Notes: a model not told the origin generated them from the sequence alone. A stretch of 64,000 nucleotides of DNA from Symplocastrum torsivum CPER-KK1 (GCA_019358875.1 JAHHIF010000034.1:1-64000), one strand, 5' to 3'; numbered from the stretch's first letter, positions 35,951 through 45,103 are shown. Made by a program: numbers and translations.

Positions 35951-36235
35951 TTAGGCTGGCTCTAGCCAGTGTTCGGAAATCTCAATTACAAGTGTGTCAT
36001 TCTTGGAGCCTGTGTACTCAGTCCAGACATCACTCTGCTGAAACCGTACCCAATAGAGAGGCTGTTTTGGAAGTCCATCACGTCCGTAAGCAAGTTCTTC
36101 TGGATTGGCAAACTCTCCACAAATGCGTTCAACAACCCCAATCTTGCCGCGAATGTAGAACGGTGTACGAACATGACCAGGGGGATAAGCAACACGAACT
36201 GAAACGCGATCGCCAACAGTAAAACGTGTACTCAT
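35951..36235 (-). CDS. Nitrile hydratase beta, C-terminal half / thiocyanate hydrolase-like small subunit
   Basis: A 94-residue SH3-like barrel corresponding to the C-terminal half of nitrile hydratase beta: TRFTVGDRVSVRVAYPPGH, RTPFYIRGKIGVVERICG, and LYWVRFQQSDVWTEY. I place the start at ATG 36233-36235, 7 bp after the upstream stop; a start at 36262 would overlap the upstream gene by 20 bp. In ordinary nitrile hydratase this domain is fused behind the helical half encoded by the neighbouring gene. It ends 10 bp before the alpha-like gene, so the three form an operon. Confidence 0.85.
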   Translation of the reverse strand: MSTRFTVGDRVSVRVAYPPGHVRTPFYIRGKIGVVERICGEFANPEELAYGRDGLPKQPLYWVRFQQSDVWTEYTGSKNDTLVIEISEHWLEPA

Positions 36236-36242
36236 CGTATAA

Positions 36243-36548
36243 CTATTGCTCACGCTCCTCAATCTCCGCTAACTTGCGTCCTAGTTCATCCACTGTCAGA
36301 ACACCTTTCTCTAAGAGGACTTGAGTAAGCGAAGCAATCCAGCGCTCATAGTAGCTCAGCTTTTCGTAAGCCTCAGCACCAAGAGACTCAATCCCACGCC
36401 GCAGTTCATCATCACAAATTAATGGGGGATTCCTATTTGATAGGAGTACGACAAGAGCATCAACACGCTTTTCCCATAGCTCATAGTTGTGTTCAGCGCG
36501 TTCTATTGCTCCAGTCGGCAAACCCCCAACATCGTGATACCCTCTCAT
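36243..36548 (-). CDS. Nitrile hydratase beta, N-terminal half / thiocyanate hydrolase-like subunit
   Basis: A 101-residue helical protein matching the N-terminal half of nitrile hydratase beta: GYHDVGGLPTGAIERAEHN (the D-x-GG motif), DDELRRGIESL (with Arg50/51 where the beta subunit contacts the metal-claw oxygens) and SYYERWIASLTQVLLEKG. A free-standing activator (p14K type) also resembles this fold, but the DVGG start and YYERW block favour a beta half. First gene of the three-gene operon. Confidence 0.8.
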   Translation of the reverse strand: MRGYHDVGGLPTGAIERAEHNYELWEKRVDALVVLLSNRNPPLICDDELRRGIESLGAEAYEKLSYYERWIASLTQVLLEKGVLTVDELGRKLAEIEEREQ

Positions 36549-36798
36549 GACTCAACTTGCTCACTTCTTGCTTAAGGATTAGCTTTCGAGACTGGCTACT
36601 TGTCCAGATTTATCAATTGTCCAATTATCAGGTCATTGTGGAAGTGAAATCAATTGGTTGAAATGCGATCGCTTGCAAATAGTTAACAACTGTGCGTCTT
36701 GATGATGAATCAAAGTCCCTACTCTGTTTTCTTAGACAACCGACTTGTTTAGGGTTCAATGAAGAAGCAGAGAAATTAATCAAAGGGGGATAATCGGC

Positions 36799-37467
36799 AT
36801 GGAGACAAACAAGGACGTAGCAATCGAACACCAAAATGTACCTGTTGAGCATCGGGGATTGCATGATTTTTTGTACAGTTCTCCAGATGAACACGATACT
36901 ACTGATGTAACTGATAAACAGGAACTTGAAAGTAATAGCAATCAAGTCTTATCGCTTGAGGCTTGGTGCGCCCTTTCGCAAAATGCAAAGGTTGCTGGCG
37001 TATATGCGGTGCTGAACGATAAGCAACAAACACAGTACATCGGCTACTCGCGCAATGTGCTACTCTCCCTCAACAGCCATGTTGCCCAAAATGGGACGGC
37101 AGCTTGTGCCTTCGTGCGAGTGCAGACGTTCAAGTTCCCGAAGCGCCAAGAAATGGAAGACTTGCGTGAAGCGTGGCTTTCCGAACTGGACTACATTCCT
37201 CCAGGAAACAGTGAGGAGAGTGCAAATTGGGCAAGTACAGTCGGTGAAGCTGCAAAGGCAACGATGTCAGCAAGTGAGCGTAATGCTTATGAGGAGAAGA
37301 AGCTTAAATTGCGTAAAGCGATGGCTGACACTGCACTGGTTAAGGAACTAGAGGCAAAGGATAGGAGTACTACCGAAACTCGTCATCAGATTGAGGCAGC
37401 AGTGGAGAATGACGATTGGAGTACTGTTATAGACGGACAGACGCAGGAAACCAAGCCTGAAAACTGA
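36799..37467 (+). CDS. GIY-YIG domain protein with helical C-terminus
   Basis: A 222-residue protein. After about 50 acidic residues, AGVYAVLNDKQQTQYIGYSRN (about 76-96) gives the GIY/YIG strand pair with Arg at the expected helix, followed by FKFPKRQEMEDLREAWLSEL (conserved Glu candidates). The C-terminal third is a Lys/Glu-rich helix. Proteins of this kind occur widely in cyanobacteria and plants and are not shown to be nucleases. It is divergent from the split hydratase operon (250 bp between starts). Confidence 0.7.
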   Translation: METNKDVAIEHQNVPVEHRGLHDFLYSSPDEHDTTDVTDKQELESNSNQVLSLEAWCALSQNAKVAGVYAVLNDKQQTQYIGYSRNVLLSLNSHVAQNGTAACAFVRVQTFKFPKRQEMEDLREAWLSELDYIPPGNSEESANWASTVGEAAKATMSASERNAYEEKKLKLRKAMADTALVKELEAKDRSTTETRHQIEAAVENDDWSTVIDGQTQETKPEN

Positions 37468-37753
37468 GATCGCGATCGCTTTTCCTTCAGTAACTAGTTT
37501 CCATTGGGCATTCAATCATAATAATGCCAGAGTGTCCCAACGTTAATTGGATGAAGTGCAGACTGTAAAAGTCTCTTAATGTAAACAATGCTGTGATTGG
37601 AGAAATGTGAGAGCGTGAACTTAAGTTAACGAAAGACTACAAAATATATCTTTCCTAAAATCATGTGTTTTTTTCCTTGCTTTCACGGTCAGCCACTTGA
37701 GATTTGAATTACTATTTCGTCTACCATGTCCCTGTCACTAAAGGATGTTGTAG

Positions 37754-38149
37754 ATGATAGAAGCAGAGCGATACTACAGAATCCTTGAGCTGGAGCCAGG
37801 AGCTTCACCAGAGGAAGTTCACCAAGGCTACCTCGATTTGACTTGGGTTTGGCATCCTGACCGCTTTACAGGTCATCCCCGGCTACAACAGAAAGCTCAA
37901 AGTAAGCTTCAAGAACTTAATGAAGCTCATGAACAGTTGCGATCTTTCCGATCAACTCCTCGAACAAGAGATTTACGCACTCAGACCAAATCCCAAACCT
38001 CCCCAGCTTCATACGACCAATCCTCTACAGAAGGCTTACACCAATCCAACGTGCATCGAGCTTGGGTAGCAGAAGATCAACAAACAACCAAAGAATGTCG
38101 GCGTCCGGTTAGTTTCAAAAGCCGCGATGTCAATGAGTGGTTAGATTAA
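37754..38149 (+). CDS. Short J-domain protein
   Basis: A 131-residue protein whose first 65 residues are a J-domain: AERYYRILELEPGASPEEVH, helix II with WVWHPDRF carrying the HPD triad that stimulates DnaK ATPase, and LQELNEAHEQLRSF. The rest is a Ser/Thr/Gln-rich tail ending in RPVSFKSRDVNEWLD. It lacks the Gly/Phe and zinc regions of full DnaJ, so it is a class III J-protein. The DnaK partner is unknown. Confidence 0.85.
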   Translation: MIEAERYYRILELEPGASPEEVHQGYLDLTWVWHPDRFTGHPRLQQKAQSKLQELNEAHEQLRSFRSTPRTRDLRTQTKSQTSPASYDQSSTEGLHQSNVHRAWVAEDQQTTKECRRPVSFKSRDVNEWLD

Positions 38150-38379
38150 TCAGGAGGTTGAGGAGAGTGCTTTCACTGATGGTTGGGTGATATATGTCTA
38201 CGCTGGGGCAATTTCGGTTTTGCCCTTGCCCCAAAGTGTCATTAATTTCTAATGCTTATAGATGATGCCTTCTGGCTAACAATAGTGCTTGTCACCTGAG
38301 TTATGTCAGGAGGCATTTAAGGTATGACCATCGTACTCTGTGCCAGAACCTAGAGAATGTCATCAATCAACGAATCATT

Positions 38380-39015
38380 GTGTTGCGATCGCCTTTTGGT
38401 ATCCTTAGGGCTGTGATAAACCTTACAGAATGTTTTGCCAAGGCTTTCTCCTTAAAATCCCGTTTTACCAGCAATAGAGAATTAAGGCAGGTGAATCGGC
38501 TTCAGTGGCAGGATTTTGTGAATCAGCAAAATCCCGTAGTAAGTGCCTTGATGTCCAAAATGAGGATAGATGCTCAAGAACGGTTTACAGTTAAGTTAGT
38601 ATCGCTGCAATTGTTGGCTAGTTTGGGACTGAATCCAGCACAAGTGCAGCTAATCTCTGGATTTATTGATACTTACCTCAAGTTGAATGCCGAGGAGGAA
38701 GCAATGTTTCAGGCAGAGCTTGCTAGGATTGAACCAGCTAGAGCAGAGGGAATTATGGAGATTGTCACTAGCTGGATGGAACAAGGTATTCAACGGGGAC
38801 TGCAACAGGGACTGCAACAAGGATTACAACAAGGAAGGCAGCAGGGAGAATTTGCACTGGTGATGCGTCTACTTACTCGCTGCCTTGGTGTAGTAGCTCC
38901 TCAGTTACGAGAGCGTATTGGGATGCTGTCTATTGAGCAGTTAGAGAATTTGGGTGAAGCGCTGTTAGACTTTACCAATATTGCTGATTTAGAAGCTTGG
39001 TTAGGTGGGCAGTAA
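38380..39015 (+). pseudogene. N-terminally truncated Rpn/PD-(D/E)XK nuclease (DUF4351 tail)
   Basis: The frame encodes the C-terminal two-thirds of a cyanobacterial Rpn-type (putative transposase/nuclease) protein: NRLQWQDFVNQQNPVVSALM, QLLASLGLNPAQVQLISGF, then a Gln/Gly repeat linker (RGLQQGLQQGLQQGRQQGE) and a DUF4351 tail (LLTRCLGVVAPQLRERI, LENLGEALLDF). The nuclease core with its PD...ExK motif, normally about 100 residues, is absent, and residues 1-34 are not family-like. No upstream remnant was found in either frame. Probably a decayed gene. Confidence 0.6.
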
Positions 39016-39112
39016 GCGATCGCTTCTCCCTTTGTGAACTCATGGGTTGTGCTTCTAGTTTGCTCAAGAATCTCTGGTCAAAACTCAAAGGGATTTTTCG
39101 TTAAGGTAATCT

Positions 39113-39763
39113 ATGAGTGAATTACAGACAAAAGTGGCTAGTGATACCTGGGTTGTAGCTAGCTGGGATGAGTATATTCAGGTAATTGAAGACCCTACTT
39201 ATGGAAAAGCTAAGGGCTACTACAACAAAGGGCAACTAAGAATTGAAATGCCACCAGTCGGAGCTGACCACGCTGATAATAACGGAATTGTTGTTATATT
39301 AGTCAACCTCTTTGGAATTGCAAAAGCTATAGCACTCAAGCTATTTGTCAACTGTAGCTACCGGAAACAAGGTCTGCGAGAAGCTCAACCAGATGCGTCT
39401 TATTACATTGGAGAACGAGTTCAATCAGCCCCAACAGGTAGTTCTGTAGTTAATCTAGATAACAACCAAGCCCCAGATTTAGTGATAGAAATTGCTGACA
39501 CTTCTTTATCTGATGACTTAGGTGAAAAACGAATACTGTATGAAGATTTAGGTGTTAGAGAATACTGGGTAGTAGATGTAAAAAAAGCACGAATTACTGC
39601 CTTTAAGATGATTGCTAATGGTGGTAGTCAACGGATTAGAGAATCAGAGATGTTGCCAGGATTAGCTATTTCCTTGCTAGAGGAAGATTTACGGCGTAGT
39701 CGTGAAATGGATAACACTGAAGTCGGTACTTGGTTTTTGGCTCAGGTACAAACATCAGGGTAA
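39113..39763 (+). CDS. Uma2 family endonuclease (DUF820), copy 3
   Basis: A 216-residue Uma2 protein. It has KAKGYYNKGQLRIEMPPVGADH, AQPDASYYIGE, APDLVIEIADTSLSDDLGEKR (core Asp, Glu, Lys) and LGVREYWVVDVKKARITAF, with the C-terminal LPGLAISLLEE. It follows the truncated Rpn-like gene by about 100 bp on the same strand. The subtype is closer to copy 1 than to copy 2. Confidence 0.87.
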   Translation: MSELQTKVASDTWVVASWDEYIQVIEDPTYGKAKGYYNKGQLRIEMPPVGADHADNNGIVVILVNLFGIAKAIALKLFVNCSYRKQGLREAQPDASYYIGERVQSAPTGSSVVNLDNNQAPDLVIEIADTSLSDDLGEKRILYEDLGVREYWVVDVKKARITAFKMIANGGSQRIRESEMLPGLAISLLEEDLRRSREMDNTEVGTWFLAQVQTSG

Positions 39764-39951
39764 TGATAATTAAAGGACACCTTTTGCCCTTTGCCAGCTT
39801 GAGAGAAGCCTTACAGTTGAATCAGCCAGTTTGAGTCTTTACCTAAATGCGATCGCCCTCACCACCAGAGATGAAGCGCGATCGCAAGTGCTACTCCGAT
39901 TGAGTATGGGTAGTAGCATCTGTTGCAGAGGAAGAGTAAAAGGCTATTGAG

Positions 39952-41040
39952 TTAAGCAATTGTCACTTCCGTAGACAAGTAGACATCCTGAATTGCGTGA
40001 AACAGCTTCACACCTTCCTCAAATGGTCGCTGGAAGGTCTTGCGACCAGAAATAAGACCTGAACCACCAGCGCGTTTATTAATCACAGCGGTGCGAATTG
40101 CTTCGGCAAAGTCGCTTTTCCCTGATGCCCCGCCGGAGTTAATTAAACCAGCACGACCAGCGTAGCAGTTGAGAACCTGATAGCGCGTTAAGTCAATGGG
40201 GTGGTCAGTACTGAGTTCAGAATAAACTAGGTCATTGGTTTTGCCGTACACCTTTGCACCAAGCGTTTTCCCAACCGCACCGTAGCCATTGTTACATTCG
40301 GGCAACTTCTGCTTGATGATGTCGGCTTCAATGGTGACACCCAGATGGTTTGCCTGACCTGTCAGGTCAGCCGCAAGGTGATAATCCTTCTCATCTTGCT
40401 TAAATGCACTATTACGGAGATAGCACCAGAGAATGGTTGCCATACCGAGTTCATGGGCGCGGGCAAAAGCGCGGCTTACTTCCTGAATCTGGCGAGTAGA
40501 TTGTTCAGAACCAAAGTAAATCGTTGCCCCCACAGCAACAGCCCCTAAATTCCAAGCTTGCTCAACGCTAGCAAACATTATCTGGTCATATTGATTCGGG
40601 TAGGTGAGTAGTTCATTATGGTTGATTTTCATAATGAACGGAATGCGGTGGGCATACTTACGAGAAACCATGCCCAGAACACCCAAGGTAGTAGCAACTG
40701 CATTACAGCCACCTTCAAGGGCGAGTTTAATGATGTTTTCTGGGTCGAAGTAACTAGGATTCGGCGCAAAGGAGGCACCAGCCGCGTGTTCTATCCCTTG
40801 GTCTACTGGGAGGATGGAGAGATAACCGGTATTGGCAAGACGTCCAGTTGAGTAAAGCTGATAGAGACTGCGTAATACTTGGGGGTTGCGATCAGTATTG
40901 CTAAAAATTCGCTCTACCCAGTCAGGGCCAGGTAAATGTAACAGCTGTTTGGAAACCTTAGGCTGGTACGTGAGTAGGTCTTCAGCTTCTCCACCTAACC
41001 AGGCTTCAATCGATTCAGGTGCGGATAATGTAGCAGTCAT
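39952..41040 (-). CDS. Fructose-bisphosphate aldolase, class I (DhnA/FbaB type)
   Basis: Cleaves or forms fructose-1,6-bisphosphate by a Schiff base on Lys. The product from ATG 41038-41040 has 362 residues; GAGGA precedes it, whereas a TTG start five codons upstream is less likely. [33 protein letters not shown] (Schiff-base type Lys region), GATIYFGSE, and [15 protein letters not shown] match the archaeal-type class I aldolases that cyanobacteria carry besides the class II enzyme. It is expected to serve glycolysis or the Calvin cycle. Confidence 0.9.
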   Translation of the reverse strand: MTATLSAPESIEAWLGGEAEDLLTYQPKVSKQLLHLPGPDWVERIFSNTDRNPQVLRSLYQLYSTGRLANTGYLSILPVDQGIEHAAGASFAPNPSYFDPENIIKLALEGGCNAVATTLGVLGMVSRKYAHRIPFIMKINHNELLTYPNQYDQIMFASVEQAWNLGAVAVGATIYFGSEQSTRQIQEVSRAFARAHELGMATILWCYLRNSAFKQDEKDYHLAADLTGQANHLGVTIEADIIKQKLPECNNGYGAVGKTLGAKVYGKTNDLVYSELSTDHPIDLTRYQVLNCYAGRAGLINSGGASGKSDFAEAIRTAVINKRAGGSGLISGRKTFQRPFEEGVKLFHAIQDVYLSTEVTIA

Positions 41041-41465
41041 ACTACTTTTCCTCAAAGTTTCACTAGGAAGTATCTATCCTTTGATTGTGACAGCCGCTTA
41101 CGGTAAGAGCCGTCTCTACAGCGACAGAGTAGTTACTCGAATTATTAAAGAGCTTAAGGAAAGCGAGTGTAACAGCGTCAGGTCAAACTCAGAGCTGACT
41201 GTAAAGAAAAACTAAAAATTAGCGATTTAGGGAAAGTTTTGCTGATCGCGGTTTTCTATTGTGTTATTCGCTACATTGCAAATCACTCTGTCTGAACTAT
41301 TGAGTTCCAATGTGCCATTTGCGATCGCCCCTAATGCCCCCTGTTCAAGCATTGCGATTTCTAGAATCCGACCCTAATGGGATATAAGCCGCTTATACAC
41401 AAAGATTTAGCTCTTTGTGATGAGGGCAGTTTCACCAGGAAATATTTTTAATTTCTATATGAGAA
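41041..41465. other. Divergent intergenic region, aldolase/terminal oxidase
   Basis: 425 bp with no supported gene; it holds promoters for both divergent neighbours. GATATAAGCCGCTTATAC at about 41381-41398 includes an AAGC-GCTT inverted repeat about 70 bp before the oxidase start. Confidence 0.35.
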
Positions 41466-42230
41466 ATGCTCCAAAACGATACCAAAATGATCAGGCTCCT
41501 CGTTAAGTTTTTAAAAGCTCTTTTGAATACCTTTTATCGCGATCGCATATATCCGCGATTTTTTGTGTTAGAGACAGTTGCTCGTGTCCCTTACTTCGCC
41601 TATACCTCAGTCCTCCACCTTTATGAAACAATGGGTTGGTGGCGTAAGGCAGATTGGATAAAAGTTCACTTTGCCGAATCCTGGAACGAATTACATCACC
41701 TGCTGATTGCCGAAGCGCTTGGTGGCGATCAACATTGGATTGACCGCTTCGTTGCTCGCACAGGAGCTTTTGTTTACTACTGGATTATCGTCTTGGTGTA
41801 TATGGCTACTCCCCAATCTGCCTATCACTTCATGCAATTGATTGAAGAACACGCTTACCACACCTATGACAACTTTCTGCAAGAACAAGGAGAGTTTCTC
41901 AAAACCCAGCCTGCACCGGAAGTTGCAATTAGCTACTACCGTGATGGCGACCTCTACTTGTTTGATGAATTTCAAACATCTCATCCAGGAGAAGAACGTC
42001 GTCCTAAGATAGAAAATCTCTACGATGTGTTCGTTGCTATCAGAGATGACGAATTAGAACACGTCAAAACAATGATTGCTTGCCAGAAACCCAACGCCCA
42101 AGAAACCTTTCAGAGTCCCCACAACGCCAAAAGACCAGCTATGCTGGAACCCACGAAGGGTTCCATTGACTCGCATTCAGTTGACATAGCGCAAGGGGCA
42201 GTCGAGAGAGAGCCAGTAGAAATGTCCTAA
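41466..42230 (+). CDS. Plastoquinol terminal oxidase (alternative oxidase family)
   Basis: Di-iron oxidase that passes electrons from plastoquinol to oxygen, relieving over-reduction of the photosynthetic chain. The 254-residue product has all di-iron motifs: FFVLETVARVPYFAY, ESWNELHHLLIAEA, QLIEEHAYHTYDNFL and DDELEHVKTM. ARVPYFAY and the sequence between match the plastid (PTOX/IMMUTANS) rather than mitochondrial branch. Residues beyond about 210 form an unconserved tail. ATG at 41487 is an alternative start. The gene stands alone. Confidence 0.93.
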   Translation: MLQNDTKMIRLLVKFLKALLNTFYRDRIYPRFFVLETVARVPYFAYTSVLHLYETMGWWRKADWIKVHFAESWNELHHLLIAEALGGDQHWIDRFVARTGAFVYYWIIVLVYMATPQSAYHFMQLIEEHAYHTYDNFLQEQGEFLKTQPAPEVAISYYRDGDLYLFDEFQTSHPGEERRPKIENLYDVFVAIRDDELEHVKTMIACQKPNAQETFQSPHNAKRPAMLEPTKGSIDSHSVDIAQGAVEREPVEMS

Positions 42231-42258
42231 AACATCGCTAAGTAGTAAGTTAAGTAAA

Positions 42259-43299
42259 TCACTTCAAATCGGTTTTAACCAAAACTTGACAGGAGCGATC
42301 GCGTTTTTTGCGCTTGAGTACTGAACCTGTACCTAAAGCACCAATAGCCAATAAACCCATAGCCGAAGCGGGTTCAGGAACACCCGTAGGATCTTCTGCA
42401 TTTAGTGCTGCCAAGGCTAAATCTCCCACGTATTGATGCGCTGCTGTTGTTGGGTGTCTATCGTCCCAAAATAAATACTGGTTCTGCTCATCTGGGTTAG
42501 CAACGCATGATTGTACTAATAGACAAGGAGTAGTTACATTCGTAAAGCCAAATTCCTGGGGTGCAGCAAAAAGTTGATCGATACCCTCACTAACATCAAA
42601 CAAGATAAGGTTAAGAGCAGGATCGAAGCTTTCGCTTAACTCTTCAAGAGCAGCATTATGAGCATCTACCAAAGCGCTAAGCTCCTCAGATTCCGGGGTA
42701 TTGAGAGAAACTGGAGTCTTTCCCAAATCCGGTAGGTTAACGACCATGATATTTTGCGCTCCAACATTAGCAAGGGATGTCACAGCTTGCGATATGTTGA
42801 CAATAGTTGTGTCAGGGTCTTCAAAGGGTACAAAAGTTCCATCAGTGGGTCCATAATCATTAGCACCTGCCCATATTATGTAGAGTGCATCCGGATCAGC
42901 AACAGGTGGAAGGTTTGTAAAAAAGTCAATCTGCTGCTCTAATCCTGGTAAAGGAGGTAACTGAGGAAAAGTCAGAGAAATCGTATTCTCCACTCCCGTA
43001 GTTGCACCCCCAAAAGCAAAGTTTATGCCTTCAGTTAGGTCAACATTTCCAACGAACGGATTAACTTCTAATCCTAGATCTTGGGCAAGATAATCTACCC
43101 AAACCAATCCATTGGAAAAACTTCCCTCAGAGTACGGTGGGCTTGGGGGGATAGCTCCTCCAGTCGCGTTAAATACATTACCCTGATCGGAAAGACTATC
43201 GCCAAAGACATAAATATTACTAAAACTTGCTGCTGAAGCTCTAAGCGGAAACAGGAAAGATAATAGGAAAAACCCAGTCGCTACAGCTTTTTTGTTCAT
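42259..43299 (-). CDS. Secreted GDSL hydrolase with PEP-CTERM sorting signal
   Basis: A 346-residue protein with a signal peptide (about 1-23, ending ASAA). The GDSL core shows VFGDSLSDQGN (nucleophile Ser), FAFGGATT, IIWAGANDYGP and FWDDRHPTTAAH (catalytic Asp-His). C-terminus VPEPASAMGLLAIGALG then a basic KRKKRDR forms a PEP-CTERM signal, recognised by exosortase and typical of surface or polysaccharide-associated proteins. Eleven more residues follow the basic cluster, which is unusual. It is convergent with the oxidase gene. Likely an extracellular esterase or lipase. Confidence 0.88.
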   Translation of the reverse strand: MNKKAVATGFFLLSFLFPLRASAASFSNIYVFGDSLSDQGNVFNATGGAIPPSPPYSEGSFSNGLVWVDYLAQDLGLEVNPFVGNVDLTEGINFAFGGATTGVENTISLTFPQLPPLPGLEQQIDFFTNLPPVADPDALYIIWAGANDYGPTDGTFVPFEDPDTTIVNISQAVTSLANVGAQNIMVVNLPDLGKTPVSLNTPESEELSALVDAHNAALEELSESFDPALNLILFDVSEGIDQLFAAPQEFGFTNVTTPCLLVQSCVANPDEQNQYLFWDDRHPTTAAHQYVGDLALAALNAEDPTGVPEPASAMGLLAIGALGTGSVLKRKKRDRSCQVLVKTDLK

Positions 43300-43690
43300 A
43301 GTAATTTTGTCCCCTGATAGTCTTGGTTAATTTTTGACTCGAACACATAGCATCTGAGCGTTTTGGCTTCAATCTGAGAAGAAGCTATACGGAAATTCAG
43401 TACATGAGAGTAGAAGTTGAAATCACTCCTCATATCACGTTCTAACCACCGCTCATACCAAGTCGTATTTAAATAGCGTACCTGAGTCCGAGTGATTAGC
43501 TCAAAACTAACTGTTCGCTAACGGCTACTTGGTATTAAATTGCAAAGTGTGTTTCTATAAACCGTAAGTTTACAGAAACAATTATTCTCTCAGTAACAGC
43601 AAGTAAATCGACAGAACTAACTTAAAGATTTTGTGAACTATTTTCAGGCTTTTTTCCTAAAGCTACAAAGACCATAATCTTTTAAGACAA
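43300..43690. other. Intergenic region, GDSL/SLH genes
   Basis: 391 bp without a gene. ATACCAAGT (43455-43463) and its exact reverse complement ACTTGGTAT (43527-43535) bound an 81-bp segment, which may be a small palindromic or MITE-like element. The rest is unremarkable and must hold the GDSL gene promoter. Confidence 0.45.
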
Positions 43691-45103
43691 CTACTGCTCA
43701 TCAGAACTTGATGGTGATGGCGTTGGTGTCTCTGATGGCTGAGCGTCTTCACGTTTAAGTTGCTGTGCTTCTTTTGCTGATAGCCCTTCACCTTGGGAGC
43801 CAAAGTACCAAAGAACTGATGCGGCTTCAGCACGAGTTACAGGCTTTTTGGGCTGGAATAGCGTTGTATAACCCAGCATCCGGCGGATGTTAGCGGACTC
43901 TCCATTCTGAAAATCTGCTAATACAGCGCGTAACGCCTTTGGTTCAACCTTTGCGGCATCTTGGAAACCCCAAGTCTGTTTCACGGCATCAACCGAAGCC
44001 GAAGGCAGAGACTGACGGGTATCCAAAGGGACTTTCCACAAAATGAGGTTTTCTCTGGTTAAGGGGGCATCTGGACGAAATAAAACGGCTGTAGCGTCGC
44101 CAGTTAAGGGACTAGGAATCAAGCCAGCTTCCGCTAAGGCTTGGATGCTTTGGAAATCGCGATCGCTTCGTGGAACATCCCGGAAGGCTGGTTGAGTGGT
44201 TTCTGATGCCGAACGAATTTGTTGCCCTGGACGATTGGCATAAATCTGATTATTCGCCGCAACTAGCCAACGCGCATACTCCCGACGGGTAATTGTTTTA
44301 TTCGGCTCAAATGTCGTACCACTAGCACCGGCATTAGTTTTAGAACCAGAGGAATCAACGGTTAAAACTCCTAAAGTCGCCAAATCTTCAATATATTGGC
44401 GCAACTCTTTAGGGGCTTTATCAAGGTCAGTGAAATCTTGCGCTTCCCCTGCTGATCGGCTAGGAACGTAAGACGGGACTTCTGATTGTGACGAATCCTG
44501 TCCAGATTGCTCAGAAGCTGCCTCGCCTTGATTACGGATGTACTGAATCTCGAACTCTGTAACAGCGTTGGAAGTTCCACTGGTAGATGGTTCTCTTGCT
44601 GAAGATGTTTCCCCTGAGTTGTTAGTTGCTGCACTTGATGGAATAGTTACAGTCACTTGTAAACCATTTCGACGTGCGACAAATGTGCCACCTGCTTCAT
44701 CAGTGGGTTGAGACGTAATCTGCCAGTTATTCGACTCAAATTCTCTCTTATAAAAGCTCTGAATGGCATCAATCGGGTCAGCGGATGACCAGCTTGTTTG
44801 CTCACCTTGAGCATTTGGCACAGTCAACGGCTCAACGTTCTCTAGCGTTGCCTCTGGATACAGTGGAATCTCTGAGGGGAAACCCTCTGGCAGTTTTGCT
44901 GTAGTTTGACTCGGAGAATTTCCCTGTGATGAACCACCTAAAGTAGTTGAGTTATTCCTCAACTTGGGGTCTGCTGCAAAGGAACGCTCAAGCGCCTCAC
45001 CCGTTGAGCTGTTGGCACAGGAGGTCAACAACCCTAGGAGGCAAGCAGCAAAACCAGTAAGTAGGACAGGGCGTTTATCAAACAGCACGGATGTTCTTGA
45101 CAA
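43691..45103 (-). CDS. SLH-domain lipoprotein
   Basis: A 470-residue protein with an N-terminal lipobox (GLLTSC, Cys at 29), so it should be a lipidated, membrane-attached protein. A small beta region (about 75-155; FPSEIPLYPEATLENV) precedes Ser-rich linkers. Residues about 245-445 hold S-layer homology modules (TITRREYARWLVAANNQIY; RPDAPLTRENLILWK; KPVTRAEAASVLWYFGSQG). The tail is acidic and Ser/Pro-rich. The start is TTG at 45101-45103; a GTG five codons in is an alternative. Function: probable cell-envelope structure or outer-membrane anchoring. Confidence 0.8.
   Translation of the reverse strand: MSRTSVLFDKRPVLLTGFAACLLGLLTSCANSSTGEALERSFAADPKLRNNSTTLGGSSQGNSPSQTTAKLPEGFPSEIPLYPEATLENVEPLTVPNAQGEQTSWSSADPIDAIQSFYKREFESNNWQITSQPTDEAGGTFVARRNGLQVTVTIPSSAATNNSGETSSAREPSTSGTSNAVTEFEIQYIRNQGEAASEQSGQDSSQSEVPSYVPSRSAGEAQDFTDLDKAPKELRQYIEDLATLGVLTVDSSGSKTNAGASGTTFEPNKTITRREYARWLVAANNQIYANRPGQQIRSASETTQPAFRDVPRSDRDFQSIQALAEAGLIPSPLTGDATAVLFRPDAPLTRENLILWKVPLDTRQSLPSASVDAVKQTWGFQDAAKVEPKALRAVLADFQNGESANIRRMLGYTTLFQPKKPVTRAEAASVLWYFGSQGEGLSAKEAQQLKREDAQPSETPTPSPSSSDEQ

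Noticed and set aside
36243-36548. Alternative call as a nitrile hydratase activator (p14K)
   Set aside because: The DVGGL start and YYERW block fit the N-terminal half of beta better, and the C-terminal half is right beside it.
36628-36945. 105-codon minus-strand ORF between the hydratase and GIY-YIG genes
   Set aside because: Mostly antisense to the GIY-YIG protein N-terminus, with no family resemblance.
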